DNA from: Cyathus striatus
Lineage: Eukaryota > Basidiomycota > Agaricomycetes > Agaricales > Nidulariaceae
DNA: 64,000 nt
Reading direction: 5' to 3'
NCBI GenBank assembly: GCA_025738555.1
Contig: JAOVFP010000017.1
Span: 496,001 to 560,000, forward strand
Under the pieces are notes generated by a model. That model made no database searches and was not told where the DNA came from. It saw only the letters and a program-made list of their open reading frames with translations. This document shows, one piece after another, positions 1-13,248 of the stretch (position 1 is the first letter of the stretch; each line of letters starts with the position of its first letter). The position numbers and the translations under genes were made by a program.

Positions 1-560
1 GGACTCTACTTCATTTCAAACATATAAACTTCGTCTAAACTTCCCCCACTTCATCTATAGTGTGTTCCCCTCTTATATTGGCTCCTAAATGCTCTACTTC
101 GTTTTAAGTGGCTACACTTGATCTAAAGGTCCTTCACCTCGTTTATGTCATATATACTATGTCTTGTGGCTCCATACTTCGTTACAAGTGTCCATACCTC
201 ATATAAATTCTCCCAACTTCGTCTCAAGCGTCTACCTACTTCGTTTAAGCCATATACACTATGTATTATAGCTCCCTACTTCATTGCATGTGTCTATACT
301 TTGTATAAAGGCTCCCCACTTCGTTGGAGTGTCTGCACTTGGCCCCCTGATTCATTTAATGCATACATACATCGTCTTATGAATCCCTACTTTGTTTCAA
401 GTGTATAAACATCGTTTCAAGAGCATATACTTCATCTAAAAGCTGCCTATTTTATTTAAAGCACATACACTTCGACTAAACGCCCTTATGGTATTCCCCG
501 CTTCAAAAATAAGGTATTTACATCGTTCTGAGACCCTTACCTCATCTGTATATTGAATGC
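1..560. repeat. Degenerate CTTCGTYTAA-type minisatellite
   Basis: The stretch is built from irregular 22-35 bp units that each carry a variant of the core CTTCRTYTMAA (cttcgtctaaa, cttcgtttaag, cttcatctaaa), with runs such as ccccacttc between them. Short open frames here (for example 145-408) are translations of the repeat and share no recognisable domain. Units are too diverged to give an exact copy number by eye. Confidence 0.6.
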
Positions 561-2606
561 ATCAAGTACATATCATTATTTCACCCACTGCTGTATATGC
601 AGGGTTTAGATCATTTATTCGAAATCTGTATGATTACAGCATCCCCTACTTAGTATTTGCAGTGATTAGATTGTTCTGGAGGTCCCTTGATACATCTAAT
701 CAAAACATGTACTTGATTCTATTATTATTAGTTGTGTACACTGTAATCTACATAATACATTTATATATATGAAGTTCACTGGTTACTTGCAACCCATAGT
801 ACCCGCACTAAAGACCGCCGACTCGCATCTCCAACAAAATCTCGATAACCCCTGAGGCCTATGGCCAACCCCCAACCCCCGACTCTGGACTCCCGACGCC
901 CGAAGATGCGAACCGACATTTAGCAGCTGAAAGAGAATAGCCGAATTTTAAATCAAGATCCTTAATCGGCAAGTAAGCTGCCGAGACGCGGAATTTAATT
1001 TTAGTTGATGGCTTAGAGCGTGGTGCTCCGGCTTTCCATAGGAATACAAGTTTTGACTCAAAACTGTAAAACTATGTGTGTAATAAAAAGTATGCACTTT
1101 GTGTACACTTACATTTCTTAAAGTAAGCATCAAACAAAGGAAATACTACCATGCTGACACATCAGAGATTGCTGACTAAGGCTATCAGCTTGGTGCATGC
1201 TGGTCTGAACTCCAAGTCCCTACAGAGGGGACTAAATGCATTGACAACTTTTATCTACTCCAAGTCTACTCCACTAAGTAGTTGCTGCTTCAATATTATT
1301 GATGGGCACATCAAGGCTCAAAATAAGATCAATGCTACAGTCCTCATCAGGATGGAATTTATAGCTTTGAATCTATGACTTGTCAAGAATAAAATAGTTG
1401 TATAATGCCATTACTTTAAAGTTTGTAGCAATTAGTATGTACTACTATTGATTACATATTTCTTTATAGTAACATTGCTTTGCTTCTGTTGCTGCAGTGT
1501 TTCTATACAATCCATTTAAGCAAGGTTTAATACCATTTAAAGGATTTTAGGGCATTTTTTATGATGTCTACTATAGGTATGACCAGTTACTTAGGATTTT
1601 TAGTGCTAGAATTGGTACTCTGGTGAGAATTATTTTTACAGAATCATAACTAGATTAATGAAAGGATGCCAAAAATGAATTTTCGGAGATTTTACCTCTT
1701 TTTTTCAGCTGTGTGCCAAATTTTTGAGTCAAAAATACAAAAAATCAGTTTGAGTGAAATTGGCTTGTGGAAATTACAAGCTAACCCTTGAAATATACTA
1801 TTCCAGCAGTTTTTGGAGTTCAGAAGTCATTTGGGCTGTGGGAAAAAATCAACCAAAAAAGTTGGTGTTTGTGTGACCCCAACTGTAGCTGTTCTCCACA
1901 TTGGTGGCTCAATTCTCAATCATAATAGTTGTTAATTTAATTTTTTCCCCTATATTGTAAGCAAGAAACACTGTTCTAAATGCCTGGTATGAAATACAGC
2001 TGAAAAATCAGGTTAACTACAGGTAAAGTCCAGTATTCAACCTGAAGTCCAGTGGCTGAAATCAGTGATTTCCAGGTAATTTTTGGTAGTCCACCTGAAG
2101 TCTAGGACTGTACCTGAACTGCACCTGAACTCAACCTGAACTGTACACAGAATGGCAGTATTCTAATAGTTCAGGTGGGCTCCACTTAATTTCACAGAGG
2201 AGTATAATGATCTCAGAAGGCAAGCACATCAGGAGAAGTTATATGATCCTTCCATTAATGTAGTAGTGTATTGCAATTGGAATAGCAACAAATCTAAACA
2301 GTATCTAAACTAAGTAATTTCACATTTGAGAAATAGAAAGGATACTAAAAAGGTTTGAACTGGGTACAAATAGCAGTTGACTCTGGAGTTCATAAGTCTT
2401 GGGAGCTTATTAATAGTGAATAATACTCAAAGAAATGAACTTAGCAATATACAGGAAGTTCTAGGCTTCATTCTTAAGGTGTAAATATCACTACTTTCTA
2501 TAGTTGAACTTATAGCTTGTGGTTCAGGATGGTTGATGATTAGTACAAAATACATGTGTACTATTTAACTACATTAATACATACAACAAAAAATCACTAT
2601 ACTTAA
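561..2606. other. Gene-free region 3' of NLR-1
   Basis: I see no supportable gene. Frames at 948-1133 (minus) and 1151-1378 (plus, 75 residues) have no domain, intron signals or homology I recognise. Positions 1985-2175 hold short repeats of the motif ACCTGAA. From about 2280 to 2606 the sequence resembles the 3' flanks of NLR-2 (54,940-55,243) and of a gene-less copy at 62,630-62,830. Shared blocks include 'agtacaaaatacat' and the run leading to the NLR stop codon, so this is the native 3' flank of the NLR family. Confidence 0.55.
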
Positions 2607-5600
2607 CTACTTATTCAGCTTCAAAATTTCCTTTAATAATTCCTTGATGTTATTCCTTTTCCCAACCCCTGCAGCTAATGCCCACTTATTAGATTTAAGA
2701 GATATTATTACTATTTGTCCCAATGTAGTTCCAATAGCAACTGTGTAATCACTTATAGCTATTGCCTGTACATTTGTGGGCCTAAAAGAAGGTGGAATCC
2801 AAAATAATCTTCTACCTGATTTCACAATCCAATCATTGATAACTAGATTAAAATTGGTATCAGATAGCTCATTAAATGTCTTCATACAAAAAAACTGATG
2901 GTTATTGGCAATCATAAAGTTTTGGTCAACACTAAATAGGATCATTTTCACAGTGTCATTCAAATTCCAAATATGTGTACAAGTGCCATTTTGAACACTC
3001 CACATTCTGAGTGTCTTGTCATATGAGTCAGACACAATAGTTGTCCTGTCCTGTGAGATGGCAACTGAATTGACCCAGCCTGAATGCCCTTTTAACTCAT
3101 TGAGAAGTTTTCCACTCTGTGAATCCCACACTCTGACTGTCTCATCATCTGAGCCAGACACAACAGTTGTTCCATCCTGTGAGATGGCAACTGAATTGAC
3201 CTGGCCTGAATGTCCATTTAACTCATTGAGAAGTTTTCCACTCTGTGAATTCCACACTCTGACTGTCTCATCATCTGAGCCAGACACAATAGTTGTTCCA
3301 TCCTGTGAGATGACAACTGATGTGACCTGGCCTGAATGTCCTTTTAACTCATTGAGAAGTTTTCCACTCTGTGAATTCCACACTCTGACTGTCATGTCAC
3401 TTGAGCCAGATACAATAGTTGTCTCATCCTGTGAGATGACAACTGAATTGACCCAGCCTGAATGCCCTTTTAACTTATTGAGAAGTTTTCCACTCTGTGA
3501 ATTCCACACTCTGACTGTCATGTCATATGAGCCAGACACAATAGTTGTTCCATTCTGTGAGATGGCAACTGAATTGACCTGGCCTGAATGTCCTTTTAAT
3601 TCACTGAGAATTTTTCCACTTTGTGGATTCCACACTCTGACTGTCTTGTCATTTGAGCCAGACACAATAGTTGTTCCATCCTGTGAGATGACAACTGAAT
3701 TGACCTGGCCTGAATGTCCTTTTAATTCATTGAGAAGTTTTCCACTCTGTGAATTCCATACTCTAACTGTCATGCCATCTGAGTAGTGTTGCCACAGTTC
3801 GACTCCACTCCACTTGGTTTGACTTTTACTGGTTTTATGGAGTTGACAGCGGAAGGGTCGAGTCGAGTTGTGCCTGAGTCATGCCCTCGACTCGACTTGC
3901 GACTAAGTCATCAACTTACATATAAATCAGGTGCTATTGAGATTTTTACTAGTACAACTCACTCTGAAAGAATATATAAATGATATATCCTATTTTATAC
4001 ATGTATGCAGATACTTACAATGATTTTTGTGATATGGTTCATGTTTAAAGTCACAATTGTTGCAGAGAAAGTTGAAGGAGTATAAGCGCTTATCGCACAG
4101 GGCTGACATTGTGTGTGTACACTTGATGACGGGCGCCTACCAGTAAATTACCAAAGTAAAGATATGATTAATAACACAATATTCGTAAAACACCATAATT
4201 AAAGCTAAGATCACATAGAAATTATCTCTGAATTAAAATGTGCGCTATATTGACTTGATACGCAAGACATGCCGCCATATGAGGTAGGCTGCACTGGAAA
4301 GCTGATATATGAGATTTTCTGTGTGACTTAAAGCGACTAAGTCGACTTCGAGTCGACCTCATCTGGAAGTCAGGTCGTGAGAACTGAAAGTCAACGCTGT
4401 TGACTCGGCTTGACTTTTTTCGGTCCCACTTGTACGGTTCGCGGTTTTCGAGTCGAACCGTGGCAACACTACATCTGAGCCAGACACAATAGTCATCCCA
4501 TCCTGTGAGATAGCAATTGATGTGACCCAGTTTGAATGTCCTTTTAACTCATTCAGAATTTTTCCACTCTGTGAATTCCACACTCTGACTGTCATGTCAT
4601 ATGAGCCAGACACAATAGTTTTCCCATCCTGTGAGATGGCAACTGAATTGACACAGTCTGAATGTCCTTTTAACTCATTGAGAAGTTTTCCACTCTGTGA
4701 ATTCCACACTCTGACTGTCCTGTCACCTGAGCCAGACACAATAGTCATCCCATCCTGTGAGATGGCAATGGATGTTACTCAGTTTGAATGTTCTTTTAAC
4801 TCATTCAGAAGTTTTCCACTCTGTGAACTCCACACTCTGACTGTCTTGTCATTTGAGCCAGATACAATAGTCATCCCATCCTGTGAGATAGCAACTGATG
4901 TGACCCAGTTTGAATGTCCTTTTAACTCATTGAGAAGTCTTCCACTCTGTGAATTCCACACTCTGACTGTCTTGTCTTCTGAGCCAGACACAATAGTTGT
5001 CCCATCCTGTGAGATGACAACTGATGTGACCCAGCCTGAATGTCCTTTTAACTCAATGAGAAGTTCTCCATTGTATGAATCCCACACTCTAACTGTCTTG
5101 TCATATGAGCCAGAAACAATAATTTTTTGATCCTGTGAGATAGCAACTGATGTTATTGCATTGAAATGACCCTCTAGCACCTGTACACATGGATCCCAGT
5201 ACTTATTGTATCCTTGAATTAACTTTACAGTCCTTAATTGGTCTTGATATGTCTTGTATAATACTGATTCTTGTGGAGTGAACACTAGTGCAGTCTGATA
5301 AATTTGCAATGCATTGTCTCTAATTATCTCATAATTGAGTTGAATAAACCTTTCAGCATCATTCAACAACTTCAAACAGTTTGGTTTGAAAATGGACTAA
5401 ATTAAATTATTAGAAAGCAATAAATGGCTATATAATATTATTCTTACTACAAGTTTTTTTCCCAATCTTATACCTTCTAGTGCTCTTGGTAGTTGGCCAT
5501 ATAGTGATATGACTTCAAGCCACTGCAATAAATACTTAAATATCAATGTTGTTGCTAGTTGTTTCAGTTCACTATTCAACAATGCTTCTTGAAGATGGAA

Positions 5601-7345
5601 CATTCAATATGTAGCTGCATAACCAATCTCATCTGTTACTGTGTTGTGAATAGGTATGTCTTTGTTTGCAGTGGACATATTCTCAACATTGCAAATATTC
5701 ACTTTTAGTACATTCATTATTTTATGTAAACAACCAGTTGCAATATGAGCATGATGCTCTTTGGTGTTAATGAAAAATCTCTCATCTGTACATTGTGCTG
5801 AATTGGTAAGGAAATCATGAAATGATAAATGAAAAGCATGCACTGGATTGTTTGATTTTAATTGTGGTACAAGTAATACTGCCTTAAACTCACACAAAAT
5901 TCTGTAGATGTCATTGATATTGTGATTCAATCTCACAATTTGCAATATTCCTTCAATGGTTAAGTTATTAAACCCCAATGTAATAAATCCAACTATGGCC
6001 TTGTAAATAGTTTCTTTCCAGTGTTGTGATTTTGAAGCTAGCAACAGAATTTTCATGTACATGTCATCAAGTGATCCATATGCATTCATATTGTTAAATT
6101 TGATATATTTATTCTCAAGAATAAACCTCATTTTATTCTGTACTCCAACTCCCAGATCATCTTTGATAAATTTCATAGCTGTAGTTGCTACAATAAATAA
6201 ACCTGAATATATATCAATCAGCTCATTCATTTCATTTGGTTCTGGCCAAGGTTTCTGAATTGGCATTTCATTGATCTCATGTTCTATGTACAATCTGATA
6301 TACTGTTGACTTTTTCTTTTTCAATATTATGCAAAATGAATGGATTTGTCACAGATTCCACTGTTTTAATTTGGAAGATGTACTCAAGGGATGCCTCAGG
6401 TCGACTCGTAATAAAAAATTTGATTGGAAAAGTGCACTGGCCAAGATGTTCAGCTAACACTTTGATAATATTTGTTTGAATATTTTGCTGGCATTCATCC
6501 AGTGCATCAAGAACAACCACAAATTTTATCTCCTTTAATTGTTCTTTTATATCCATAATTGGTTTAAAAATAAGTCTCTGCAACTGAACTGAAAGAGCTG
6601 AGTGAAGAATTGATATATCAGCTCCAATCTCTTTCAATAAATTTTCTTTCAATAGTGGGAGTTTTTTTCCCAGTTGATAAGCCAGTGTTTTAATTACATT
6701 TGTCAACTCACTCCTATTTTTGTAATCCCTAGAGAAGAAGAATGAAGCTCCATTCTTGCAGTATTTATGAGCCACACTATGTGCAACAGTTGATTTCCCA
6801 GTCCCTGCAAGCCCAGAAAGCCAGAAGATGGATGCTTTGTCAGTTGAAGCCATCCATTTATCAATTTCATGCAATAGATCCAGTCTAGTACCATCAATGC
6901 ATCCAGTTGCTCCTTCACTTTCAGCTGAGTTGTATGCAGCACCAAAGATTGGACTCAATTTTTCTGCTAACATATCTTTTGATTCTGCAGGAGCATTATA
7001 GATATTCATGATAGATGAAGCAGTGTTAACTACTGCATTATCATTCAAGGTAACACCAGTAGCTCCTGTAAATGCTTGGGTTTCTGCAGTACTTTGCACT
7101 AGATTGTTCTCCAGCCATACATAAGATTAAGAATTTTACAACTAAACTACTTTGGTTGCACTTACATTTGTAATTGGTGTTATCCTTGGTCCATGGGATG
7201 ATGTAAGGCTCAATACTTCAGTGTTATCTTGAAGGGGGTGATGTTCCGCTGCTATGTCGGAGGGAGAAGCACTGCTCCCTACCGCATCAGCTGAGTAACA
7301 TTTGCTAGTGTCTTTATTTCTGATCTGCTTGAATGATTGAGACAT
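2607..7345 (-). pseudogene. NLR-1: broken NACHT-WD40 (NLR-type) gene
   Basis: This is a second copy of the NLR at 55,244-60,186. Exon 1 is 7345-7166 (60 codons), followed by a GTAAGT intron (7165-7109). Exon 2 (7108-5448) carries the NACHT domain with Walker A GLAGTGKST and Walker B VVLDALDEC. A 51-bp intron (5447-5397) precedes exon 3 with 12 WD40 repeats and the conserved C-terminal tail. Four lesions are visible: a 1-bp deletion near 6300 (reading passes from ...EKEKVN to a frame ending SISDCT); TAT-TGA at 5602-5604, where NLR-2 has Y-W; TGA at 4777-4779 in repeat 4, where W is expected after HSN; and a 688-bp MITE within repeat 6 (3784-4471). Repeats on either side of the MITE rejoin in frame (SGSD / GMTVRVW). 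It is almost certainly non-functional, though it could donate repeats to NLR-2 by recombination. Confidence 0.93.
3784..4471. mobile_element. 688-bp hAT-type MITE inserted in NLR-1
   Basis: The element begins TAGTGTTGCCAC and ends GTGGCAACACTA. The terminal inverted repeats run about 22 bp with one mismatch. It is flanked by a perfect 8-bp target duplication, catctgag (3776-3783 and 4472-4479), the hAT signature. Removing the element and one duplication restores the WD40 reading frame of the minus-strand gene. It encodes no transposase. Unlike the surrounding NLR it keeps CpG dinucleotides (for example gggtcgagtcgag), which suggests it arrived after the gene had lost its CpG. Confidence 0.93.
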
Positions 7346-8730
7346 TGCTGCTCAATTGCGGATTGTGCGTGTTGCGTATGAATGGAGGAGGAGGGAGGGC
7401 CTTATCATTGAACGGCACATATATATATGTCGAGTATGAGGTCAGCTGGTGTGCTTCTGGTGATGTCTTAAATTACAACGTTCCCTCAAGCTCACAACGA
7501 GGCAGTGCTTAAAATAAATGTACCCCAGTTGCATACTACACGCATGAAGTATGCAACCAGCAACTGATATACACACATCGATATAGCAGTCTTTCTCCCA
7601 CAGGGTATCTTCTTACGTATTATACTTGTTCTCGATAAGTATACTAGGTTCGAACGAGGCTTCACCGCATGCCTAACATTCGGCGCAGCGTATTCCCACC
7701 CCTCGCCGCACCTCTTGCTAAAACTGTCACTATGACAGACGACAGGCAACTACTATCCTGCCCGCTCTCCTCCTCCTCAGCATCGCGCGTCATTTCTCGC
7801 AGCAAAAGTGTACTCCCCCTCGCCATGTCACATGGCTGCTAACCGAACTACGTACATCGATAACGTACGTGTAATACAGTATCTGTGGAACTAGCCTCCT
7901 TCCTTCTCCTAGGAATGGTTATACCAGGGATGGGCGTTCTTCAAACCACCCAACTACTTGAATTCGTTAGTTCATCGTGATGAACTCACATTTGGCATAG
8001 GCCGAAGTGCTGTTGAGAGGGCGCATATGCAGGGGCACAGTTCAGGTGCAACAAGCTGTGTATGTCCTCTCCATTCTCGTCGCTTTCCCTTTTTATCTTG
8101 ACTCCTTTGCTCCCTCCCTCCCTCACCATCCTGGTCTTACCCCCCCTCTCTCATTCGCTTCATCTCCCTCGTCTTTCGTATCCTTCCCTCCTTCCCTCCT
8201 CCTCCTCCCTCCCTTTCTTCCTTCCGCTCTCTTTCTTTCTGCGTAACCAACTCATGCAAATCCAATCTATCGACAGGAATTCGTCCCTGCTTACCATCAT
8301 GCACCACCTCCACTCACAACGCACTCTATCGAATGCTAGTGGGAGACCCTAGGCATCTAACGATCATCCGGCATGCGAGACGACAGGGTGTAGGGTGTGG
8401 GTGGGCGGAGGGGTTCACATGTTCCATCGGCGACAATGCACTTGCAGTGCGAGGGAAAGTGGTGGAAGAGGTGCGAGGTACTCATGGTATGTAAGACATC
8501 CCCATATCCTCGTTCCAACATTCTCTACATCCCTTCGCCTTCTCCTTCGACTATGCTTCATCCAATTCTCCTTCATCTCTATCTTTCTATCATACTTGCA
8601 TGCACTAACCGCCTCTCTAGCCCAAAACCTCTCTCCAGTTCAACGAGCGCAGGGAAGCCATTCAGTTGATTCTTGACCCCTGCGCATATCCGTCGTTTCC
8701 TAGGTGGTAGGCCCTTGGCACAGCCCAACA
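7346..8730. promoter_or_regulatory. Duplicated, CpG-rich 5' flank of NLR-1
   Basis: This flank is collinear with 60,187-61,650 upstream of NLR-2. Shared landmarks are 'ggccttatcattgaacggcacatatatatatgtcga' versus its counterpart near 60,240, the 'ctcgataagta' block, 'cctaacattcggcgcag', the pyrimidine-rich tract around 8090-8230, and the 'tgcgaggaaagtggtrgaagaggtgcgaggta' area. The first 100 bp upstream of the ATG would hold the core promoter. A TATATATATA run lies at about 7422-7432. Frames here are low-complexity Ser/Pro/Leu translations and are not called. It contrasts sharply with the CpG-poor gene body. Confidence 0.6.
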
Positions 8731-11700
8731 TATTTGAACATTGGCGCTATTGATCTGCAGCCGGCGCTTATGGTATATCTCCCGAAGCTTAGGAGTACGG
8801 ATCCGCTGTCCATGTCATCTTCTATATCGCTCCCTTAAACACCACCGTCGTACATTGTATATCAAGCTCACTAGCCCAACCCTACCCGGTTCTCTATCTC
8901 ACCCGCCTTAAAACTCGACCAATGCGCCCCGCTTTACGGTATTGTTATATTACTCTCGAACGTGGCTTGTACGTTGTTTCCATGGACAAGTACCCTGACT
9001 TTTCATCCCTAATGGAAAGTTATGGGTACCGATGCTCAGTGCTTAGTTATTTACAATTTAGATCACCGTCGTATCCCTCTCCACATACTACAATACTATC
9101 GAATACTATGCATTGCCACTTATTCATTACGGCCGCTCGTCTTGCTGTCGATCGCCTATGGGTAAACGTGCTGTTACAAGTTTCTTCCTAGGATATTTAA
9201 ATTCAAGTACTTTAAGTGTAAAAAATGTAGACTTCGAAATAGACATAAACTGCTTATAGAAAAAGGAGATGTATCGATCGGCTGTGTGTCCCTAAATATG
9301 AACACTCGATATAGCTCGTCTTTGGAATGATAATCAGCTTCGAACTTGGATAGCTAATAATAAATATAGATCGAAACAGGATGAGATGGGAAGATGACGA
9401 ATATAGGCGTTGAGAATAAGAGTCATCATTTGAAGAACAAGTTATTCTGACAGATGTAACAGTCCGAGTTGAACCATTTCATTTTGGCGCTTCCTTGAAT
9501 ATTTATATCTTCCTCCCAACCTCACTGTCTCTCTGTTATACCAGATTGTACCCCTACATGAGTCGTGTCTAGTGGGATGCTACCCACAAGGCAATCAGTC
9601 GGTGCCAATGCTATGACCCTAAGCTTGTAGCAGTGGTGAAGGATCGAAGGTACATAAGATTTTTTTATTTCATAGTCGCATACACCTTGACTTACATCGA
9701 CGATATGATGTTCGCGTACACACTAACGTTAGCAGCCAATCGATACTGAAGCTTCAAGATCAAGAGACCTATTCTTGGGCGCATTTATGATTATCGATCT
9801 CATCTTACGCTAAGAATAAGCATCAATGAATGACCTGTGTGATTTTTGGACGAGTTGATGATTATCTATCGCATCCTACGTTAATAATAATCTAGGCTGT
9901 GTGGCTTGCCATCGATTGTTATCGAACACTGTACTTATTATGTACTTATATGTCAAAACTATAGATGTAGTAATCATACAGCATGAAGATTATCGATTAT
10001 ATATTATACAGGACTATCAGATTCATTATAGTCGCAGAGGGAGAGATGATTGCGAGTCGGGACGCGTTTGAGACGCGCCGTGGGAACTTGATCACGTTAA
10101 CTTCGGTTCATATTCGCCTGTTTGACTTCTCGGCCGACGCCGGAGTCGAACGGAAGGGTCTGCTTCAGGTCTCCTTTGCCCTCCTCGCCTCCTCTCTCTC
10201 CCCCAACCCCCTCCTCAGCCTACGCCTCCTCCTTATCATCCAAAACCCGGCATCCACTGGAGACTTTGCTAGTTAAAAAACCCCCGGACTTCGTTCCCAA
10301 TTTCTTGCTGCTCAACGCTACCGCCGTGAACTACATGGGAATATATTGTATGTGTCAGAGAGTGGGTGAATATGTACGTTAACTCTCTTTGTTTTGTTTC
10401 CATGAGCTAACGGACATTCTGAAGGACTACTCATAGGCTCCAAGATTCAGTGCTTGGCTTTCCCTCAACAACCCCGTGTCCCCCTAGGAAGGCCTTACGC
10501 TATGGCAGGTTATCGAAACACAGATGAACCTAAGCTTCCAGCAGTCGGTTGATAGAGTAGGTGGTGTAGAGTAACCGAGGAGTTATTGCTTGTTCTCTGT
10601 ATGCGCCTGCGAAGCGAGTACAGGTAGGTTTCTATCCCGTCGTACACGATCTCTGTGCTTATAGTACTTCACTAAGGAACTTCATGAAACTCATTGTCTA
10701 CGAACCAGCCAGCTTTATTCTCTGCAATGCTGCGGCCTACATACTTCAAGAGCTGTCCTGGTCAAATCCAACGAGCACGAGCAGACGCAACACAGAGAGA
10801 TCTGAAGTGCTCGGGTATCCGACTATGACAACACTAGCTAGTGCAAGAGGCCATGTAGACTCAGCGAGGGTACCTATGGGCTATAGGAAGGACTGAGCCA
10901 GTGGCTTAGATGGGATGGAGTAAGAGGTACTTGGTCGTGGTAGGCAGTAGTCGCTGCTCAGGGTACGCTCCGCTTCCATGCTTTGCGTTATGGGGATGGG
11001 TTTTACGCGTGAGGTTGCATGATGGGGAAGCTTTGTGGTTATGATACGTGCGCTGAAGCCGCTGGCTAATGACTGCGGGGCGTCTTCACAATATCATCGG
11101 CCTTTCGGCTTCCAACACCACCACGGTCACCACGACTCACCCCAGCCCGCCACAGCCTTTCACGATCCACCATGGCCATTGCGACCATCTTCCTCGTGCC
11201 TCCTTGGCCTGCCTGCACGTTTTCATCAATACGGGGCCGAAGTATACACCCAGGATTTGTATGAATCCGTTCAAGAACTTAGTGTACGTCCGTCTAAATC
11301 CTTCTGTACTCTTCTCTGTACTAACACTACCTTCCTTCGTAACTCAGCACGCTATCGATCCTCGACCGCCAAACATGTACAACTTGCCACGTCGTCATCG
11401 TTATTACTACGATCATTGGAAGCTCCTTGTTTTCTTGATTAACGGCGTCCTTTTAAACGACAACCTTTGCAATTACACAGCTGGGGAACACGTCTATCTG
11501 AAGGTGGCATCACACGGGGTGGACGAGCGGTTTGGTTGTGTAGACAACACCTGCTGCTTATGGCGTGTTCAGGTTCCTCGCTTTTGGTTACGGGGATAGA
11601 TTTTGCGCGTGTGGCTGTGATGAATGATTGTATCGGCGTTTTGGGTCCGTCCTCGTTACACCACAGCCCTTACCTTCTACGTCTACCTGCGTGCAATCAA

Positions 11701-12299
11701 GAACATGGGCTGAGGTAATCACACAGGAGTTGTATGTTTAGTGGGGAAACATCTGCATCTGCATACGGTATTCCATGACATTATACATGTTCTCTGTACT
11801 AGAATTATTTTTCTTTATATTTCAACTTACCAGCGATCGTCGAATGTCTATCAGCCTCCTGTTTCAGGATTCGTGTGTATGAAGTGCTACGTCATCGTCG
11901 CCTCTTCCACGCGTACAGGAGACTTACTGTCATTCGGGATACATACGTCCACTCAACCACAGGACATAGTACAAGATGGTGCGAACCGCTAGCAATGATT
12001 ACGGGGAAAATGAAGCACTCGGCGATCTTCAAAAGAAACAAGGTCTAGCGACGAGAGGATGGTTCCTCCTACACCGCTTAGTACCTCTTGGGTCCCTAGT
12101 ACCCGCGACGGTGCCGTGTTCAAAATATGTTTGTTTACTGGTCGACAATTCTATACCACAGTACCAGCCTTTTAGAAGAATTCTGTACCTAGAATAGAGT
12201 TGGAATAGATAGGAAATTGTATGCGCGATGACATGTGTAGAGGATCTAGATTGAAAGAGAGTACGACGAGTGCGAACGGTTGGGTTAGCTGGTGTTACT
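8731..12299. other. Gene-free region with a decayed tandem duplication
   Basis: No gene can be supported. Two stretches, roughly 11,000-11,460 and 11,570-11,960, look like diverged copies of each other. They share 'acggggat.g.ttttrcgcgtg', 'cacagccctt', a CTCTGTACTA...TT block and 'tatcagcctcc'-like ends, in the same order. Frames across them (11,035-11,442; 11,069-11,599) show no domain I recognise. They may be remnants of a duplicated gene, but this is weak. CpG content is normal. Confidence 0.35.
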
Positions 12300-12507
12300 C
12301 AAGGCTACGATTGGCGGGGAGGGCGAGGAGTAAAAATACAGTAACTACTGGATCATCACCCCGCCCGATTTAATATTATACCATGAGAAACTCTCAGTAT
12401 AAAAAGCCTATGGCTGGGTTATTTCGTGTGTCCTCCTTTATATATAGTGCATCAACAAAAGGTCGTCGACTCGAGTAAAAATAAAGTAACTACGGGGCAG
12501 TACATCA

Positions 12508-12588
12508 CTCTGCCTGGGATTCGAACCCAGCTTTAGTGCGCATGCAGTTGATATGACAGGTGAAACTAGCTGATAAACTAACTGAGAG
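12508..12588 (-). pseudogene. tRNA-Asp (GUC)-like pseudogene 1
   Basis: On the minus strand there is a good B box and T arm (CTGGGTTCGAATCCCAG), a D-arm-like TTAGTTTATCAGCTAGT and an anticodon-loop-like CTGTCAT with GTC. An insertion follows the anticodon, where the plus-strand copy at 22,268 has an intron. The acceptor stem pairs only at its outer four bases (CTCT/AGAG), so a functional tRNA is unlikely. Confidence 0.55.
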
Positions 12589-12986
12589 TTACCAGATTCG
12601 TTCATGAGTATTATACGACGAGAAACTCACAATATAAGAAGCATATGGTAGGTTAGCTGATGTTACTTATGGCTACTATAACATATTAATCGGATTGTCC
12701 ACTGTTGTATAGTTTATTTTCTCCTTTCGGCTTCAGTGTTGTTGTAAAATTTATACTTAGTAGATCAACAAAGGAATACAAATTTTATCCTAAAACAGAG
12801 ACACGGAAAGTGAAACCTCCGTTTGTTAGGTCGAGCCCAGTTCTAACTGGCGCAGGTGGAGACAGGCGCGTGAACTGTTTGATAGACTAACACGGAATCA
12901 CTGTTACTACGATAAACATGGTATATATATATATCTCTGTGCTTGTACGTGATATAAAATACATTCAGCTAGCTCGATACTCTCAT

Positions 12987-13066
12987 CTCTCCGCCTGGTA
13001 TGCGAACCCAGATTTTGCATGCAGTTGATAATACAGGTGTGTGTATTCAACGAATAAACTAGAGAG
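12987..13066 (-). pseudogene. tRNA-Asp-like pseudogene 2
   Basis: A diverged copy of the previous element. The minus strand keeps a degraded B box (CTGGGTTCGCATACC) and the terminal CTCT/AGAG complementarity. The anticodon region has changed and the D arm has lost pairing. Confidence 0.45.
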
Positions 13067-13164
13067 TTATCAAAGTTATTCATGAGCATCATATATCGAG
13101 AAACTCACGTTATAGAATGAGTATAGCTAAAATTATGACAAGCGCATAAACTCAACTTTCTGAT

Positions 13165-13248
13165 CTCTCCGTCTGGGATGGGAACCCAACTTTTCATGCA
13201 GTCGATAATACAGGTGTGTGTATTCAGCGAATGAACTAACAAAGTGTT
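13165..13248 (-). pseudogene. tRNA-Asp-like pseudogene 3
   Basis: The third copy in the array. The minus strand has a further degraded T arm (TTGGGTTCCCATCCCAG) and the same tail as copy 2, with which it shares most of its length. It is not expected to be expressed as a tRNA. Confidence 0.42.

Noticed and set aside
3016..3786. Plus-strand frames of the form ...SFPLCEFHTLTV... (also 4522-5130 and 55,668-57,971)
   Set aside because: These are antisense shadows of the WD40-coding array; the minus strand has the true domain, introns and conserved tail.
4777..5604. TGA read as tryptophan (alternative genetic code)
   Set aside because: NLR-2, the DUF6532 gene, the hAT gene and the CFEM gene use TGG for Trp with no internal TGA; NLR-1 also has a frameshift and an insertion, so simple decay explains the stops.
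8007..8676. Possible secreted proteins in the NLR 5' flanks (8.0-8.7 and 60.9-61.7 kb)
   Set aside because: The frames lie on pyrimidine-rich sequence, change phase between the two duplicate copies and have no domain.
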